Positions 34,071 through 42,885 of a stretch of DNA of 64,000 nucleotides are shown piece after piece (the first letter of the stretch is position 1; each line of letters opens with the position of its first letter). This stretch comes from Leucobacter muris (lineage in GTDB: Bacteria > Actinomycetota > Actinomycetes > Actinomycetales > Microbacteriaceae). The notes beneath the pieces were generated by a model, which did not search any database, had not been told where the DNA came from, and worked only from the letters and a program-made list of their open reading frames with translations. The translations under genes and the position numbers were made by a program. The DNA is taken from the NCBI RefSeq assembly GCF_004028235.1, contig NZ_CP035037.1:372001-436000 (forward strand), written 5' to 3'.

Positions 34071-35474
34071 TCACCGCCGACGTGAGCCCGTCGGCACCTC
34101 GACGGCCCCGGTCTCGCGGGGGATCGGCACCCGACGCCACGGCAGCGCGGTGGGTTCGGCGTCCTGAGAAGGCAGCTCGAAGTCGAAGCGTGACTTGACC
34201 GCCAGCAGCACGAGCAGCACCCAGTTGCCCTCGATCAGCAGTCGGCTCTCGGTGAGCGACTGCACGAGGAGTGCGACCATCACGAGGAACGGCCACAGCG
34301 CGCTCGTCGCGTAGGGCAGCGGCGGCCCGAAACCGCGGCGCGGCGGATCCACGGCGCGGAACCACACGCGCCAGACCGTGAGCACCACGAGCGGAGCGAA
34401 GGCGAGCAGCCCCACGATGCCGAGCTGCAGCCACACGTCGAGCCACGCGTTGTGCGCGCTCATCACGGGCAGTCCGGCCTTCTCGTCGAGCGACTTGAAC
34501 GGTTCGGCCCAGGGCGCCCAGTAGCTGACCCAGCCCCAGCCGAACCAGGGCCGCTGCTCGGCGAGCCCGATCACGGCCTCCCACGTCTCGAGGCGGCCGG
34601 TCATGTCGCCGCTCTTGCCGAGCAGCCCGAAGACGAAATCGCGCGCGAACAGCACGGCCGCGGTGGCGGCGACGATGAGCGCGCCGCCCGTCGCGTAGAG
34701 CGGCACCCGCCGCTCCGGCCCCAGCCGGCGGGCCCACAGCGCGAGCGCGAGGGCGACACACACGGCCGCGAGCGCGACCCAGACGGTCGCGCCCCGCGTC
34801 AGCAGCAGGGTCGCCGCCGACAGGAGCACCCAGAACCAGCCCGTGACGGGGCGCACGAGGCCCGCACGCAGCTGGATCCCGAACACGATCAGCCCCAGCA
34901 GTGCCAGGAAGCCGAGCAGCACCGAGCTGGCGACGAGGCCCTGGATCGGGCCGCCCGAGAACAGCAGATCGCGGCTCCAGTAGAGCAGCTTCGAGGGTTT
35001 GCCCTCGTCGGGCACCTCGACGAACACCAGGAAGTTCTGGAACACCGGCTGGCGGATCAGCAGCGACACCCCGAGCTCGAACACCAGCGACAGTCCGATG
35101 AGGTATCGCAGCGCCGTGCCGAGCGTGCGCAGCACCTCGTGCCACGTGAGCACGAACGCGAGCACGACCGCCAGCAGTGTCGTCGCGAGCTGGGCGAGCA
35201 CGCCGAGCACGCTCTCGAGCCGGTACTGCGACCACGCGATCGACAGTGCGGCGAGGGCGAGGAACCAGTAGAGCGGGGAGGGGAGCCGATACCAGCGGAA
35301 GCGGGCGGGCCTCTCGCGCACGAACAGCACGGCGCCCACGACGGTGAGCGCCACCGCGAGGGCGAGGAACCCCCACCAGCCCACCACGTTGCGCACGCCG
35401 TTGCTGCCGAGGGTGAGCACGAACACGCCGATCGCGTACGCGCTCACACCGAGTCGGGTTCTGCTCTGCGCCAT
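34071..35474 (-). CDS. O-antigen ligase family membrane protein (Wzy_C domain)
   Basis: A 467-residue protein with about 11-12 membrane segments. The large extracytoplasmic loop and following helices carry the family pattern MTGRLETWEAVIGL, GWGWVSYW and the conserved His in SAHNAWLDVWLQLGIVGL. WaaL/Wzy-type proteins transfer or polymerise undecaprenyl-linked glycans on the outer face; in a Gram-positive cell the acceptor could be a wall polymer or protein. The ATG at 35474 has TACCAT 7 bases upstream and looks leaderless. It is divergent from manA. Confidence 0.87.
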   Translation of the reverse strand: MAQSRTRLGVSAYAIGVFVLTLGSNGVRNVVGWWGFLALAVALTVVGAVLFVRERPARFRWYRLPSPLYWFLALAALSIAWSQYRLESVLGVLAQLATTLLAVVLAFVLTWHEVLRTLGTALRYLIGLSLVFELGVSLLIRQPVFQNFLVFVEVPDEGKPSKLLYWSRDLLFSGGPIQGLVASSVLLGFLALLGLIVFGIQLRAGLVRPVTGWFWVLLSAATLLLTRGATVWVALAAVCVALALALWARRLGPERRVPLYATGGALIVAATAAVLFARDFVFGLLGKSGDMTGRLETWEAVIGLAEQRPWFGWGWVSYWAPWAEPFKSLDEKAGLPVMSAHNAWLDVWLQLGIVGLLAFAPLVVLTVWRVWFRAVDPPRRGFGPPLPYATSALWPFLVMVALLVQSLTESRLLIEGNWVLLVLLAVKSRFDFELPSQDAEPTALPWRRVPIPRETGAVEVPTGSRRR

Positions 35475-35481
35475 AGTCGGT

Positions 35482-35487
35482 ATGGTA
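35482..35487 (-). promoter_or_regulatory. -10 hexamer of a leaderless gene (O-antigen ligase family)
   Basis: Minus-strand TACCAT is 7 bases before the ATG at 35474. On the plus strand TAGAGT (35486-35491) overlaps it and may be the manA -10, giving a short leader with an AAGGAG site. Confidence 0.45.
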
Positions 35488-35521
35488 GAGTATTGGACCT
35501 CCGCGACCTCTAAGGAGTGGC

Positions 35522-36850
35522 GTGCTGATCTTCATCGAGAACACCCCGCGCGCATACGCGTGGGGGTCGAAGGATGCCCTGCCCGACATGCTCGGCCTCG
35601 CGCCCACCGGGGAGCCCCAGGCAGAGCTCTGGCTCGGCACCCACCCGGGCAGCCCCGCGCACGTCGCGAAGGCCTCGGCCGGCGCCCGCACCCTCATCGA
35701 CCTCGTCGAGAGCGATCCGGATCGCTACGGCGTGGACGGCGGTCCGCTGCCCTTCCTGCTCAAGGTGCTCGCGATCGGGGCGCCGCTCTCCCTGCAGGTG
35801 CACCCCGATCTCGCACAGGCCGCGGCGGGCTTCGCCGCGGAGGAGGCCGCCGGGGTGCCGAGAGACGCGCCGCACCGCAACTACGGCGACCCCAACCACA
35901 AGCCCGAACTGCTCGTCGCCCTGAGCGAGGTGACCGCGCTCAGCGGCTTCCGCCCGCTCGCGGCCGCGAGACGGGAGCTGCTGCTGCTCGCGTCGGCCGC
36001 GCGGCAGGCGGGGGAGATCGAGGGCGCCTCGGCGCTCGAACGGGTCGAGGCGCGACTGCGGGGCGCGGATCCCGAGGCGCTGCGACGGGAGTTCCTCGAG
36101 TGGGTGTTCAGCGGCGACCCCGTCGTAGCGCGGGCCCTCGACGCGATCGCGGCGGCGGTGCCCCGGATCGATCCCGACGGGGAGCCCCGAGGGTCTGCCG
36201 AGACCGATCCCGCGTCGTCGGTGCGCGAGCCCGAGCGGCAGTTCGACGCGGCGCGCGCCGCCGCGCTGCGCGACCTCGTCGGATCCCACCCGGGCGATCC
36301 CGGGGTGCTCGTGTCGCTGCTGCTGCACCTCGTGCGGCTCGACCCGGGCGACGCCGTCTACCTGCGCGCCCGTCAGCTGCACGCCTACCTGAGCGGCATC
36401 GCGGTCGAGGTGATGGCGTCCTCCGACAACGTGCTGCGCGCCGGTCTCACTCCGAAGCACATCGACATCGCCGAGCTCTGCCGCATCGTCGACACCGGCG
36501 AGATCGCCGAGCCACGCTTCCCGGGCGAGCGCGTGGCGCGCGGGCTCGTGGCCTGGCGCCCCGACGTGCCCGACTTCGCGCTGCTGCGCGCCAGGCTCTG
36601 CGATCCGGAGCAGAGCGCGAGCGGCGCGGCCCCGGCCGACAGCGCGCCGTCCGTCGACGTGTCCGCGAAGTGCCCGCTCGTGCTCATGGTCACGTCGGGG
36701 CGTGTGCGCGTCGAGCGCCGGGCCGAGGGCGAGCACGGGCTCGCCGAGGTGGCCTCCGCCCGCCGCGGGCAGTCGCTCTACGTGTCGGCGGGCGACCCGA
36801 TCCGGCTCACCGGTCACGGCGAGGTGTTCCTCGCGACCACCGGCGGCTGA
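35522..36850 (+). CDS. manA: Mannose-6-phosphate isomerase, class I
   Basis: A 442-residue zinc enzyme interconverting fructose 6-phosphate and mannose 6-phosphate, the entry to GDP-mannose for wall mannans and glycolipids. Seen: ENTPRAYAWGSKDALPD, the zinc motif PLSLQVHPD, DPNHKPELLVALSEVTALSGFRP (split: NHKPELLVALSE) and EVMASSDNVLRAGLTPKHID. The GTG start has AAGGAG 6 bases before it. An Asp/Glu/Pro-rich insert near residues 215-240 makes it slightly longer than usual. It sits at the border between the glycan locus and housekeeping genes. Confidence 0.93.
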   Translation: MLIFIENTPRAYAWGSKDALPDMLGLAPTGEPQAELWLGTHPGSPAHVAKASAGARTLIDLVESDPDRYGVDGGPLPFLLKVLAIGAPLSLQVHPDLAQAAAGFAAEEAAGVPRDAPHRNYGDPNHKPELLVALSEVTALSGFRPLAAARRELLLLASAARQAGEIEGASALERVEARLRGADPEALRREFLEWVFSGDPVVARALDAIAAAVPRIDPDGEPRGSAETDPASSVREPERQFDAARAAALRDLVGSHPGDPGVLVSLLLHLVRLDPGDAVYLRARQLHAYLSGIAVEVMASSDNVLRAGLTPKHIDIAELCRIVDTGEIAEPRFPGERVARGLVAWRPDVPDFALLRARLCDPEQSASGAAPADSAPSVDVSAKCPLVLMVTSGRVRVERRAEGEHGLAEVASARRGQSLYVSAGDPIRLTGHGEVFLATTGG

Positions 36851-36870
36851 GGGTCTCGGCCGCGCGCGGG

Positions 36871-36876
36871 TAAGCT
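36871..36876 (+). promoter_or_regulatory. -10 hexamer of a leaderless gene (membrane protein)
   Basis: TAAGCT lies 7 bases before the GTG at 36884. This picks that GTG over the TTG at 36878. Confidence 0.5.
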
Positions 36877-36883
36877 GTTGGTC

Positions 36884-37366
36884 GTGTCGAATCCCCGGTC
36901 CAGCAGCGAACAGCCATCCACCGCAGCAGCGACGAGCGCCGCGGACAGGCTCGGCGGTCTCGGCAAGGTGCTGATCGCCGTCTACCTCGTGCTGGCCATC
37001 GCGGCCACCTTCCGATCGGTCTACCAGATCATCACGAAGTTCGACGAGGCGCCGCTCGCCTACTCCCTGTCGGCCGTCGCCGGCGTGGTCTACATCGTCG
37101 CGACGATCGCCCTCATCAAGCGCCGTGGCGTCTGGCGCGCGGTCGCGTGGTGCGCGCTCGTGTTCGAGCTCTGCGGGGTGCTCATCGTCGGCACGCTCAG
37201 CCTCACGGCCCCCCAGCTCTTCGCCCACCCCTCCGTCTGGTCGCAGTACGGCATCGGCTACGTCTTCATCCCGCTCGTGCTGCCGGTGCTGGGCCTGCTG
37301 TGGCTGCGGAGCACCGCGCGCGCGGCCGGTGCCGGTGCCGCCGCGGGCGGTGAGGGATCGGCCTGA
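36884..37366 (+). CDS. Small membrane protein of unknown function
   Basis: A 160-residue protein with a Ser/Ala-rich N-terminal tail (about 25 residues) and four hydrophobic segments, beginning near GKVLIAVYLVLAIAATF and ending near YVFIPLVLPVLGLLWL. I recognise no motif. It fits the pattern of short four-helix actinobacterial proteins found next to ribF. The stop overlaps the ribF start by one base (TGATG), so the two are co-translated. Confidence 0.75.
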   Translation: MSNPRSSSEQPSTAAATSAADRLGGLGKVLIAVYLVLAIAATFRSVYQIITKFDEAPLAYSLSAVAGVVYIVATIALIKRRGVWRAVAWCALVFELCGVLIVGTLSLTAPQLFAHPSVWSQYGIGYVFIPLVLPVLGLLWLRSTARAAGAGAAAGGEGSA

Positions 37367-38313
37367 TGCGCGTCATCGAAACGCTCGAGGCGATCCGACC
37401 CGCCGACTATCCCGAGGGCAGCGGCGTCGCGATCGGCAAGTTCGACGGGCTGCACCTGGGACACCGGGCGATCCTGCGCACCCTCATCGAGGGAGCGCAC
37501 GCCGCTGGCCGCCCCGCCGTGGTGCTCACCTTCGCGAACAACCCCCTCAGCCTGCTGCGCCCCGAACTCTGCCCCCGCCCGCTCATGAGCCGCGAGCAGC
37601 GGCTCGAGGGCTTCGAGGCCGCCGGGGTCGACGACTGCGTGATGATCGAGTTCGACGAGGCGGTGGCCTCGATCCCCGCGGCAGATTTCGTGCGCGACGT
37701 ACTGGTCGGGCGGCTGCGCGCCAAGCACATCATCATGGGGGCCGACTTCCGGTTCGGCCACCGCGGCGCGGGCGACGGCGGGCTGCTGCGAGAGCTGGGG
37801 GAGCGGTACGGATTCAAGGCCGAGACGCTCCAGTTGGTCGCCGCGGACGGCACCGGGGAGGTGTCGTCGTCGCGAGTGCGCGAGGCGGTGCTCGCGGGTG
37901 ACGTCGAGGCCGCCGGGCGAATGCTCGGCCGGTCGCCCGTCGTGCGCGGCGAGGTCGTGCGGGGCGACGCGCGCGGGCGCGAGATCGGATTTCCCACCGC
38001 CAACCTCGGCGGTGAGATCGAGGGCCTCGTGCCGGCCGACGGCGTCTACGCCGGGTGGGCGGTGCTCGGCGACGACGACGCGGATCCGCGTCCCGCCGCG
38101 ATCTCCGTGGGCAACAACCCCACCTTCACGCCCGACGCGCTGTCTCGCGTGGAGGCGTTCCTGCTCGACTTCTCGGGCGACCTGTACGGGCAGCGGATCG
38201 AGGTGCGCTTCGCGCATCGGCTGCGCGGCATGGAGCGCTACGACTCGCTCGACGCGCTGCTCGAGCAGATGCGAGCCGACGTGGTGCGCACCCGGGAGCT
38301 GCTGAGCCGCTGA
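37366..38313 (+). CDS. ribF: Bifunctional riboflavin kinase / FAD synthetase
   Basis: A 315-residue enzyme that makes FMN and then FAD. N-terminal FAD-synthetase domain: nucleotidyltransferase motif AIGKFDGLHLGHRAI and GADFRFGHRGAGD, followed by SSSRVREAV. C-terminal riboflavin-kinase domain from about residue 185: GREIGFPTANLG (PTAN motif) and SVGNNPTF, ending with EVRFAHRLRGMERYDSLDAL. Order and length match bacterial RibF. A strong hairpin follows directly. Confidence 0.95.
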   Translation: MRVIETLEAIRPADYPEGSGVAIGKFDGLHLGHRAILRTLIEGAHAAGRPAVVLTFANNPLSLLRPELCPRPLMSREQRLEGFEAAGVDDCVMIEFDEAVASIPAADFVRDVLVGRLRAKHIIMGADFRFGHRGAGDGGLLRELGERYGFKAETLQLVAADGTGEVSSSRVREAVLAGDVEAAGRMLGRSPVVRGEVVRGDARGREIGFPTANLGGEIEGLVPADGVYAGWAVLGDDDADPRPAAISVGNNPTFTPDALSRVEAFLLDFSGDLYGQRIEVRFAHRLRGMERYDSLDALLEQMRADVVRTRELLSR

Positions 38314-38319
38314 TCTGCC

Positions 38320-38353
38320 GATCCGGCTCACGGCGTTCCGCGTGAGCCGGATC
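38320..38353 (+). terminator. Terminator hairpin after ribF
   Basis: A perfect 13-bp stem (GATCCGGCTCACG / CGTGAGCCGGATC) with an 8-base loop starts 7 bases after the ribF stop. There is no T-run. Confidence 0.65.
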
Positions 38354-38616
38354 CCTGATCGCGCCGCGCCGGATGAACGAGCCGAGGGGGTCACGGGCGG
38401 CTCGTGCACCGGAACGCCGCCCGTGCCGACGACATGCTCCCGGTGTTCGGGAAATCCTGGGGCTCTCGCAGGTGCGGATGGTAGGATCGGAGCACGGTCG
38501 CGATCCGCGAAGCGTTCTCGAGCCCCATGCCGCGCATGAGGTCAGGCTCTGAAGCCGCATGCGACCCCGGCTCCGGCATGCAGGCCGGGGCTGCACCACG
38601 CCGATCAGGAGATCCA
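38354..38616 (+). promoter_or_regulatory. Gene-free leader region upstream of the helicase gene
   Basis: No gene was found here. It holds a second inverted repeat (CACGGGCGG 38392-38400 / CCGCCCGTG 38417-38425), a TAGGAT -10 candidate near 38481, and a hairpin CCCCGGC-N11-GCCGGGG about 40 bases before the helicase start. If TAGGAT is used, the message has an untranslated leader of about 125 bases, unlike the leaderless genes around it. Confidence 0.4.
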
Positions 38617-40815
38617 TTGGCACTCACCACTGCCGAGCGTCAGCCCGCTGCGAACAGCGCAGCCGAGCACACGCCGAAGTCTTCCCGCGCCCAGAAGGCG
38701 CAGAACGCCCAGAAGGGCGGCCAGCAGCGCGGCGGCGCTCGCCGCAAGCACACCCACAACGAGGGCATCATCCCGCTGCTCGCCCGCGCCGTGCGCGAGG
38801 TCGAGGCGTCCGCCCAGCGCGGCAAGGCCTCGCCCGCCGGCCGCACGAAGTTCCACGTGATCGCGCTCCTCATGCGCGAGGAGCGCGCCCGCGTCAAGAC
38901 CGACGAGAACGTGAGCGAATCCGAGCGCACCGAGACGCTGAAGCGGCTCGACGGCGTCGCCGCGATCCTCGCGAAGACCGCTGCGCGCGACACGAGCCTC
39001 ATCACCCTGCTCGAGCCGACCGCGCCCATCACCGAGGCGACCCGTCTGCTCAAGCGCAAGATGCTCACCCAGGCCGGCATCGAGCTGCCCGAAGAGCAGC
39101 CGAGCAAGGCCGAACCCGCTCGGGCGTTCGTGCCGCCCGAGCTCGCCGAACGCCAGGTCGAGCCCGCGGGCATCGAGACCCGCATGCTCGCCAACCCCTT
39201 CCTCGCGCCCGACCTCACTCCGCCCCGGAAGCCGACCCCGGTGGTGCGACTCGCCAACTGGGAACTGCTCGGCCCCCTGCTCAAGTCGTTCGAGCAGGGC
39301 GGCGGAGGATCCGCGTGCATGGAGCTCCCCGAGCCCCCCGTGCCCGACCGCCTCGCCCCGGCCGGCCGCGAACTCATGCCCCACCAGGCGCGCCTCCTCG
39401 CGAGCGTGCGCGACGGGCACCGCAGCTTCCTGCTGGCCGACGAGCCCGGTCTCGGCAAGACCGCGCAGTCGGTGCTGGCCGCCTCGGTCGCGGAGGCCTA
39501 CCCGCTGCTCGTCGTCGTTCCCAACGTCGTCAAGATGAACTGGGCTCGCGAGGTGGAGCGGTGGACCCCGCAGCGCCGCGTCACCGTCATCCACGGCGAC
39601 GGTCAGGACATCGACGCGTTCGCCGACGTGTTCGTGGTCAACTACGAGATCCTCGACCGCCACCTGAGCTGGATCTCCCGCTTCGGGTTCAAGGGCATGG
39701 TCGTCGACGAGGCCCACATGATCAAGAACGTGCAGTCGCAGCGGTCGCGCAACGTGCTCGCGATCGCCGAGCGCATCCGCGATCGCACCCCCGGGGTCTC
39801 GCCGCTGCTCATCGCCCTCACCGGCACCCCCCTCATCAACGACATCGACGACTTCCGCGCCATCTGGCGCTTCCTCGGCTGGATCGACGCCGAGAAGCCG
39901 GGCCCCGAGCTCATGGCGCGGCTCGAGAGCAACGGGTGGACGCCGGCCGACCCCGCCTTCTACCCCGAGGCGAGGCAGAGCGTCGTCGACATGGGCATCG
40001 TGCGCCGTCGCAAGATCGACGTCGCGGCCGACCTGCCGGCGAAGCGCGTGGTCGATCTGCCCGTCGAGCTCGACGACGAACTGGGGCGCGGCATCCGCGA
40101 GGCCGAGGCGAAGCTCGCCCGCAAGCTGCTCGACCGCTTCACCGCGGTCAAGAACGGCAAGCTCGGCGAGAAGCTCTCGGACGACGCGATCATCCGCATG
40201 GTGTGCGCCCAGGAGCTCGAGGAGTCGAACGCCTCGACCGACGGCACCAACGTGTTCACCATGGTGCGCCAGATCGGCCAGGCCAAGGCGGGGCTCGCCG
40301 CCGACTACACCGCGCAGCTCGCGCGCTCGGTCGGCAAGGTGGTGTTCTTCGCGAAGCACATCGACGTGATGGATCGGGCCGAGGCGCAGCTGGCCGAGGC
40401 GGGCCTGCGCACGGTCTCGATCCGCGGCGACCAGACCGCGGCGTTCCGCCAGGACCAGATCGACGCGTTCAACAAGGATCCCGACGTGGCGGTGGCGGTC
40501 TGCTCGCTCACCGCGGCGGGTGTGGGCGTCAACCTGCAGGCCTCGTCGAACGTGGTGCTGGCCGAGCTCAGCTGGACCGACGCCGAGCAGACGCAGGCGA
40601 TCGACCGCGTGCACCGCATCGGTCAGGAGGAGCCGGTCACCGCGTGGCGCATCGTCGCCGCGCAGACGATCGACGCGAAGATCGCCGAGCTGATCGACGG
40701 CAAGGCGGGGCTCGCGGCGCGCGCCCTCGACGGCGCTGCGGCGCCGGCCGAGGACGCCGACTCGGTGCAGCTGCTCGCGCTCATCGAGGTGCTGAACAGG
40801 GCGCTGGCGCAGTAG
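38617..40815 (+). CDS. SNF2-type DEAD/DEAH-box helicase
   Basis: A 732-residue superfamily 2 ATPase. The TTG at 38617 is chosen because AGGAG lies 5 bases before it. Residues 1-70 are a Lys/Arg/Gln-rich basic tail likely to bind nucleic acid. The motor has motif I DEPGLGKTAQ, Ia VVVPNVVKMNW, DEAH box VVDEAHMIKN, motif III ALTGTPLIND, motif V AAGVGVNL and motif VI QAIDRVHRIGQ. The layout is like SMARCAL1/HepA remodellers without accessory domains. It may displace proteins from DNA or anneal strands; the exact role is unknown. Its last codons are duplicated in the repeat that follows. Confidence 0.88.
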   Translation: MALTTAERQPAANSAAEHTPKSSRAQKAQNAQKGGQQRGGARRKHTHNEGIIPLLARAVREVEASAQRGKASPAGRTKFHVIALLMREERARVKTDENVSESERTETLKRLDGVAAILAKTAARDTSLITLLEPTAPITEATRLLKRKMLTQAGIELPEEQPSKAEPARAFVPPELAERQVEPAGIETRMLANPFLAPDLTPPRKPTPVVRLANWELLGPLLKSFEQGGGGSACMELPEPPVPDRLAPAGRELMPHQARLLASVRDGHRSFLLADEPGLGKTAQSVLAASVAEAYPLLVVVPNVVKMNWAREVERWTPQRRVTVIHGDGQDIDAFADVFVVNYEILDRHLSWISRFGFKGMVVDEAHMIKNVQSQRSRNVLAIAERIRDRTPGVSPLLIALTGTPLINDIDDFRAIWRFLGWIDAEKPGPELMARLESNGWTPADPAFYPEARQSVVDMGIVRRRKIDVAADLPAKRVVDLPVELDDELGRGIREAEAKLARKLLDRFTAVKNGKLGEKLSDDAIIRMVCAQELEESNASTDGTNVFTMVRQIGQAKAGLAADYTAQLARSVGKVVFFAKHIDVMDRAEAQLAEAGLRTVSIRGDQTAAFRQDQIDAFNKDPDVAVAVCSLTAAGVGVNLQASSNVVLAELSWTDAEQTQAIDRVHRIGQEEPVTAWRIVAAQTIDAKIAELIDGKAGLAARALDGAAAPAEDADSVQLLALIEVLNRALAQ

Positions 40816-40920
40816 GCGGACGCGCCAGCGTTCGCCGCGCCAGCGCGGCGCCCACAGGCGCCGGCCCACGGAGCGGAGCGCGGGGTGGCTGGCGCAGTAG
40901 GCGGACGCGCCAGCGTTCGC
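40803..40920 (+). repeat. Gene-end-duplicating intergenic repeat, copy A
   Basis: An 85-bp unit (40803-40887) is followed by a second partial unit (40888-40920). The first 33 bases, which contain the last helicase codons, the TAG stop and CGCGCCAGCGTT, are repeated exactly. The unit includes a GGCGCC-CACA-GGCGCC hairpin and ends in GGCCCACGGAGCGGAGCGCGGGG. A relative with the same layout follows the threonine ammonia-lyase gene. Confidence 0.8.
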
Positions 40921-41087
40921 GGTGTCGGCCGGCCTGTCCGATTCCGTGCCGATTTTGGCCGGATTCGATCTGTCAGCGTCATTCTCGCCACGGCTAGCAT
41001 GGAGCACGTCAGAGGTCGTGCGCACTGGCGCGACCCCGGGACGCGGGCATCCGGGCCCGCGCATCAGTCGATTCGAGGGAGACCCAC

Positions 41088-42125
41088 ATGCGCATCGGTG
41101 TGCTCTGCTCAGGCGGCGACAGCCCCGGTATGAACGCGGCGATCCGCGGGGCGGTGCTGCGCGGGGTCGACGTGCACGGCTTCGAGATGGTCGGCTTCAT
41201 GGACGGCTGGCGAGGGTTCCACGAGGGAGACCGGATCCCGCTCGACCGGGCGGCGGTGCGCGGCCTGTCGCCGCTCGGCGGCGTGATGCTCGGCACGAGC
41301 CGGGTGCCTCCGTTCGCGAGGGGCAGCGACCCGGTCGAGGGGCTGCGGGCCGTGCGGGATCGTGCGGCCGAGTACGGCCTCGACGGCCTCCTGCTGATCG
41401 GCGGCAACGGCACCCAGACCGTCACGAGCCTGCTCAACGAGGGGGGCGTGCCCACGATCGGCCTGCCCAAGACCATCGACAACGATCTCGGGGGCACCGA
41501 CTACACCTTCGGCTTCGACACCGCCGTGTCGATCGCCTCGGAGGCGATCGACCGCCTGCGCACCACGGGCGAGTCGCATCGGCGATGCATGGTGCTCGAG
41601 GTCATGGGCCGAGACGCGGGGTGGATCGCCCTGCACGCGGGCATGGCGGCCGGTGCCCAGGTCTCGCTGATCCCCGAGTTCCCCGAATCGATCGAGCAGA
41701 TCGGCGAGTGGGTGCTGAGCGTGCGGGATCGCGGCCGGTCATCGCTCGTGGTCGTCGCCGAGGGCTTTCGTCTCGCGGGCGTCGACCGCGCGGTGACGCG
41801 CGAGGGGCTCGACGGGTTCGGCCGGCCGCGGCTGGGCGGCGTGGCTGAGGTGCTCGCGCCGCTCATCGAGCAGCGCACGGGGATCGAGACACGCGCCACG
41901 GTGCTCGGCCATGTGCAGCGGGGCGGATCGCCGACGGCCTTCGACCGGGTGCTCGCCACCCGCACCGGCATCGCCGCCGCCGACGCCGTGCTCGCGGGGC
42001 AGTGGGGCACGATGGCCGGACTGCGCGGCGACCGCATCGAGATGGTGCCGCTCGAGGAGGCGGTCGGTCGGCTGAAGACCGTGCCTCCCGAGCGCTACGA
42101 GGAGGCCCGTCTCAACTTCGGGTAG
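41088..42125 (+). CDS. pfkA: 6-phosphofructokinase
   Basis: A 345-residue phosphofructokinase A-family enzyme: start MRIGVLCSGGDSPGMNAAIR, catalytic PKTIDNDLGGTDYTFGFDTA (split: PKTIDND), MGRDAGWIALHAG and HVQRGGSPTAFDR. The donor loop reads GGNGTQ where E. coli has GGDGS and actinobacterial group III enzymes usually have GGEGT. The glycine after it points to ATP, while the Lys in PKTIDND is shared with group III and PPi enzymes. GAGGGAG precedes the ATG. The phosphoryl donor cannot be settled by eye. Confidence 0.9.
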   Translation: MRIGVLCSGGDSPGMNAAIRGAVLRGVDVHGFEMVGFMDGWRGFHEGDRIPLDRAAVRGLSPLGGVMLGTSRVPPFARGSDPVEGLRAVRDRAAEYGLDGLLLIGGNGTQTVTSLLNEGGVPTIGLPKTIDNDLGGTDYTFGFDTAVSIASEAIDRLRTTGESHRRCMVLEVMGRDAGWIALHAGMAAGAQVSLIPEFPESIEQIGEWVLSVRDRGRSSLVVVAEGFRLAGVDRAVTREGLDGFGRPRLGGVAEVLAPLIEQRTGIETRATVLGHVQRGGSPTAFDRVLATRTGIAAADAVLAGQWGTMAGLRGDRIEMVPLEEAVGRLKTVPPERYEEARLNFG

Positions 42126-42200
42126 CGCCGCGGTCGGAGAGGCCGATGGCCCGGTGGGCTCGTGATCGATTAAACCGGTGAAGGGCATTCGGCCGACGCG

Positions 42201-42230
42201 TTGTATGGGCCGAATCGCGGTTCCTACGCT
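42201..42230 (+). promoter_or_regulatory. Promoter of the catabolic island
   Basis: TTGTAT (42201-42206) and TACGCT (42225-42230) are spaced 18 bp apart. The -10 ends 6 bases before the ATG at 42237, so the first gene of the island is probably leaderless. Confidence 0.6.
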
Positions 42231-42236
42231 GAGGGC

Positions 42237-42794
42237 ATGAACAGCATCACGGCATACCAGAACACGGTGAGCGAAGGGCCGAAGAAGCTCGCTCCCCAGG
42301 TCGACGATCAGCGGAGAGCGGCGTTCGTCTCCGCGATGGCGGCGGCACCCACGGCGGTCACGGTGGTCGCCTTCGACGACGGCGAGAAGATCTGGGGGCA
42401 GACGGTCTCGGCGTTCGCGTCGGTGAGCGCCGATCCCCCCACCCTCCTCGTGTGCATCAACCAGCGCAGCCCGTTGCACGACCGGCTGCGGGAAGGGGCG
42501 GAGTTCTCCGTGAACCTCCTCGCCCCGGCCCAGACCGCTATCGCGAACTGCTTCGCAGGCAGAAGCAGCGACGTCCTTCCCGCGTACGGGGCGGCCCTCC
42601 TGGAGTGGGATCTCTCGCTCACCGGCGTGCCGCTGCTGCGCGGTGCGACGAGCGCTTTCGCCTGCCGGGTCGCTTCGACACGTGCGCAGGCGACGCACGG
42701 CATCGTGATCGGGGAGGTGCTGGAGACCTCCCGAACCGAGGACCAGTCTCACGGTCTCGCATACTGCCAGCGCGACTACCGCGAACTGCGCTGA
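42237..42794 (+). CDS. Flavin reductase component of a two-component monooxygenase
   Basis: A 185-residue HpaC-type reductase: the conserved VTVVAFDDGEKIWGQTVSAF-type segment (TVSAFASVSADPPTLLVCIN shows the family strand pattern), then INQRSPLHDRLREGAEFSVN and the C-terminal H/G turn in THGIVIGEVLE. It reduces free FMN or FAD with NAD(P)H for the oxygenase encoded 91 bp downstream. The ATG at 42237 is fixed by the -10 six bases upstream rather than the TTG at 42201. First gene of the island. Confidence 0.88.
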   Translation: MNSITAYQNTVSEGPKKLAPQVDDQRRAAFVSAMAAAPTAVTVVAFDDGEKIWGQTVSAFASVSADPPTLLVCINQRSPLHDRLREGAEFSVNLLAPAQTAIANCFAGRSSDVLPAYGAALLEWDLSLTGVPLLRGATSAFACRVASTRAQATHGIVIGEVLETSRTEDQSHGLAYCQRDYRELR

Positions 42795-42885
42795 CCCAGC
42801 CCGCTGCCGGTGCGGCGGGGCGCGCCGACAGCGACCCGAACCCCGAGAACGAGACGACGCTCTCTCAGAACACAAGGAGAAATCA

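Noticed and set aside
31464..34085. Very long second open frame over the two-domain GT2 gene
   Set aside because: It is almost entirely Arg, Pro, Gly and His, the signature of a +2 frame in GC-rich coding DNA. The GT2 frame has clear domains.
33632..34198. Plus-strand open frame of 188 codons opposite the small protein at 33710-34066
   Set aside because: It has the Arg/His/Pro-rich composition of an antisense frame. The minus-strand gene is coupled to the ligase gene and has a more natural protein composition.
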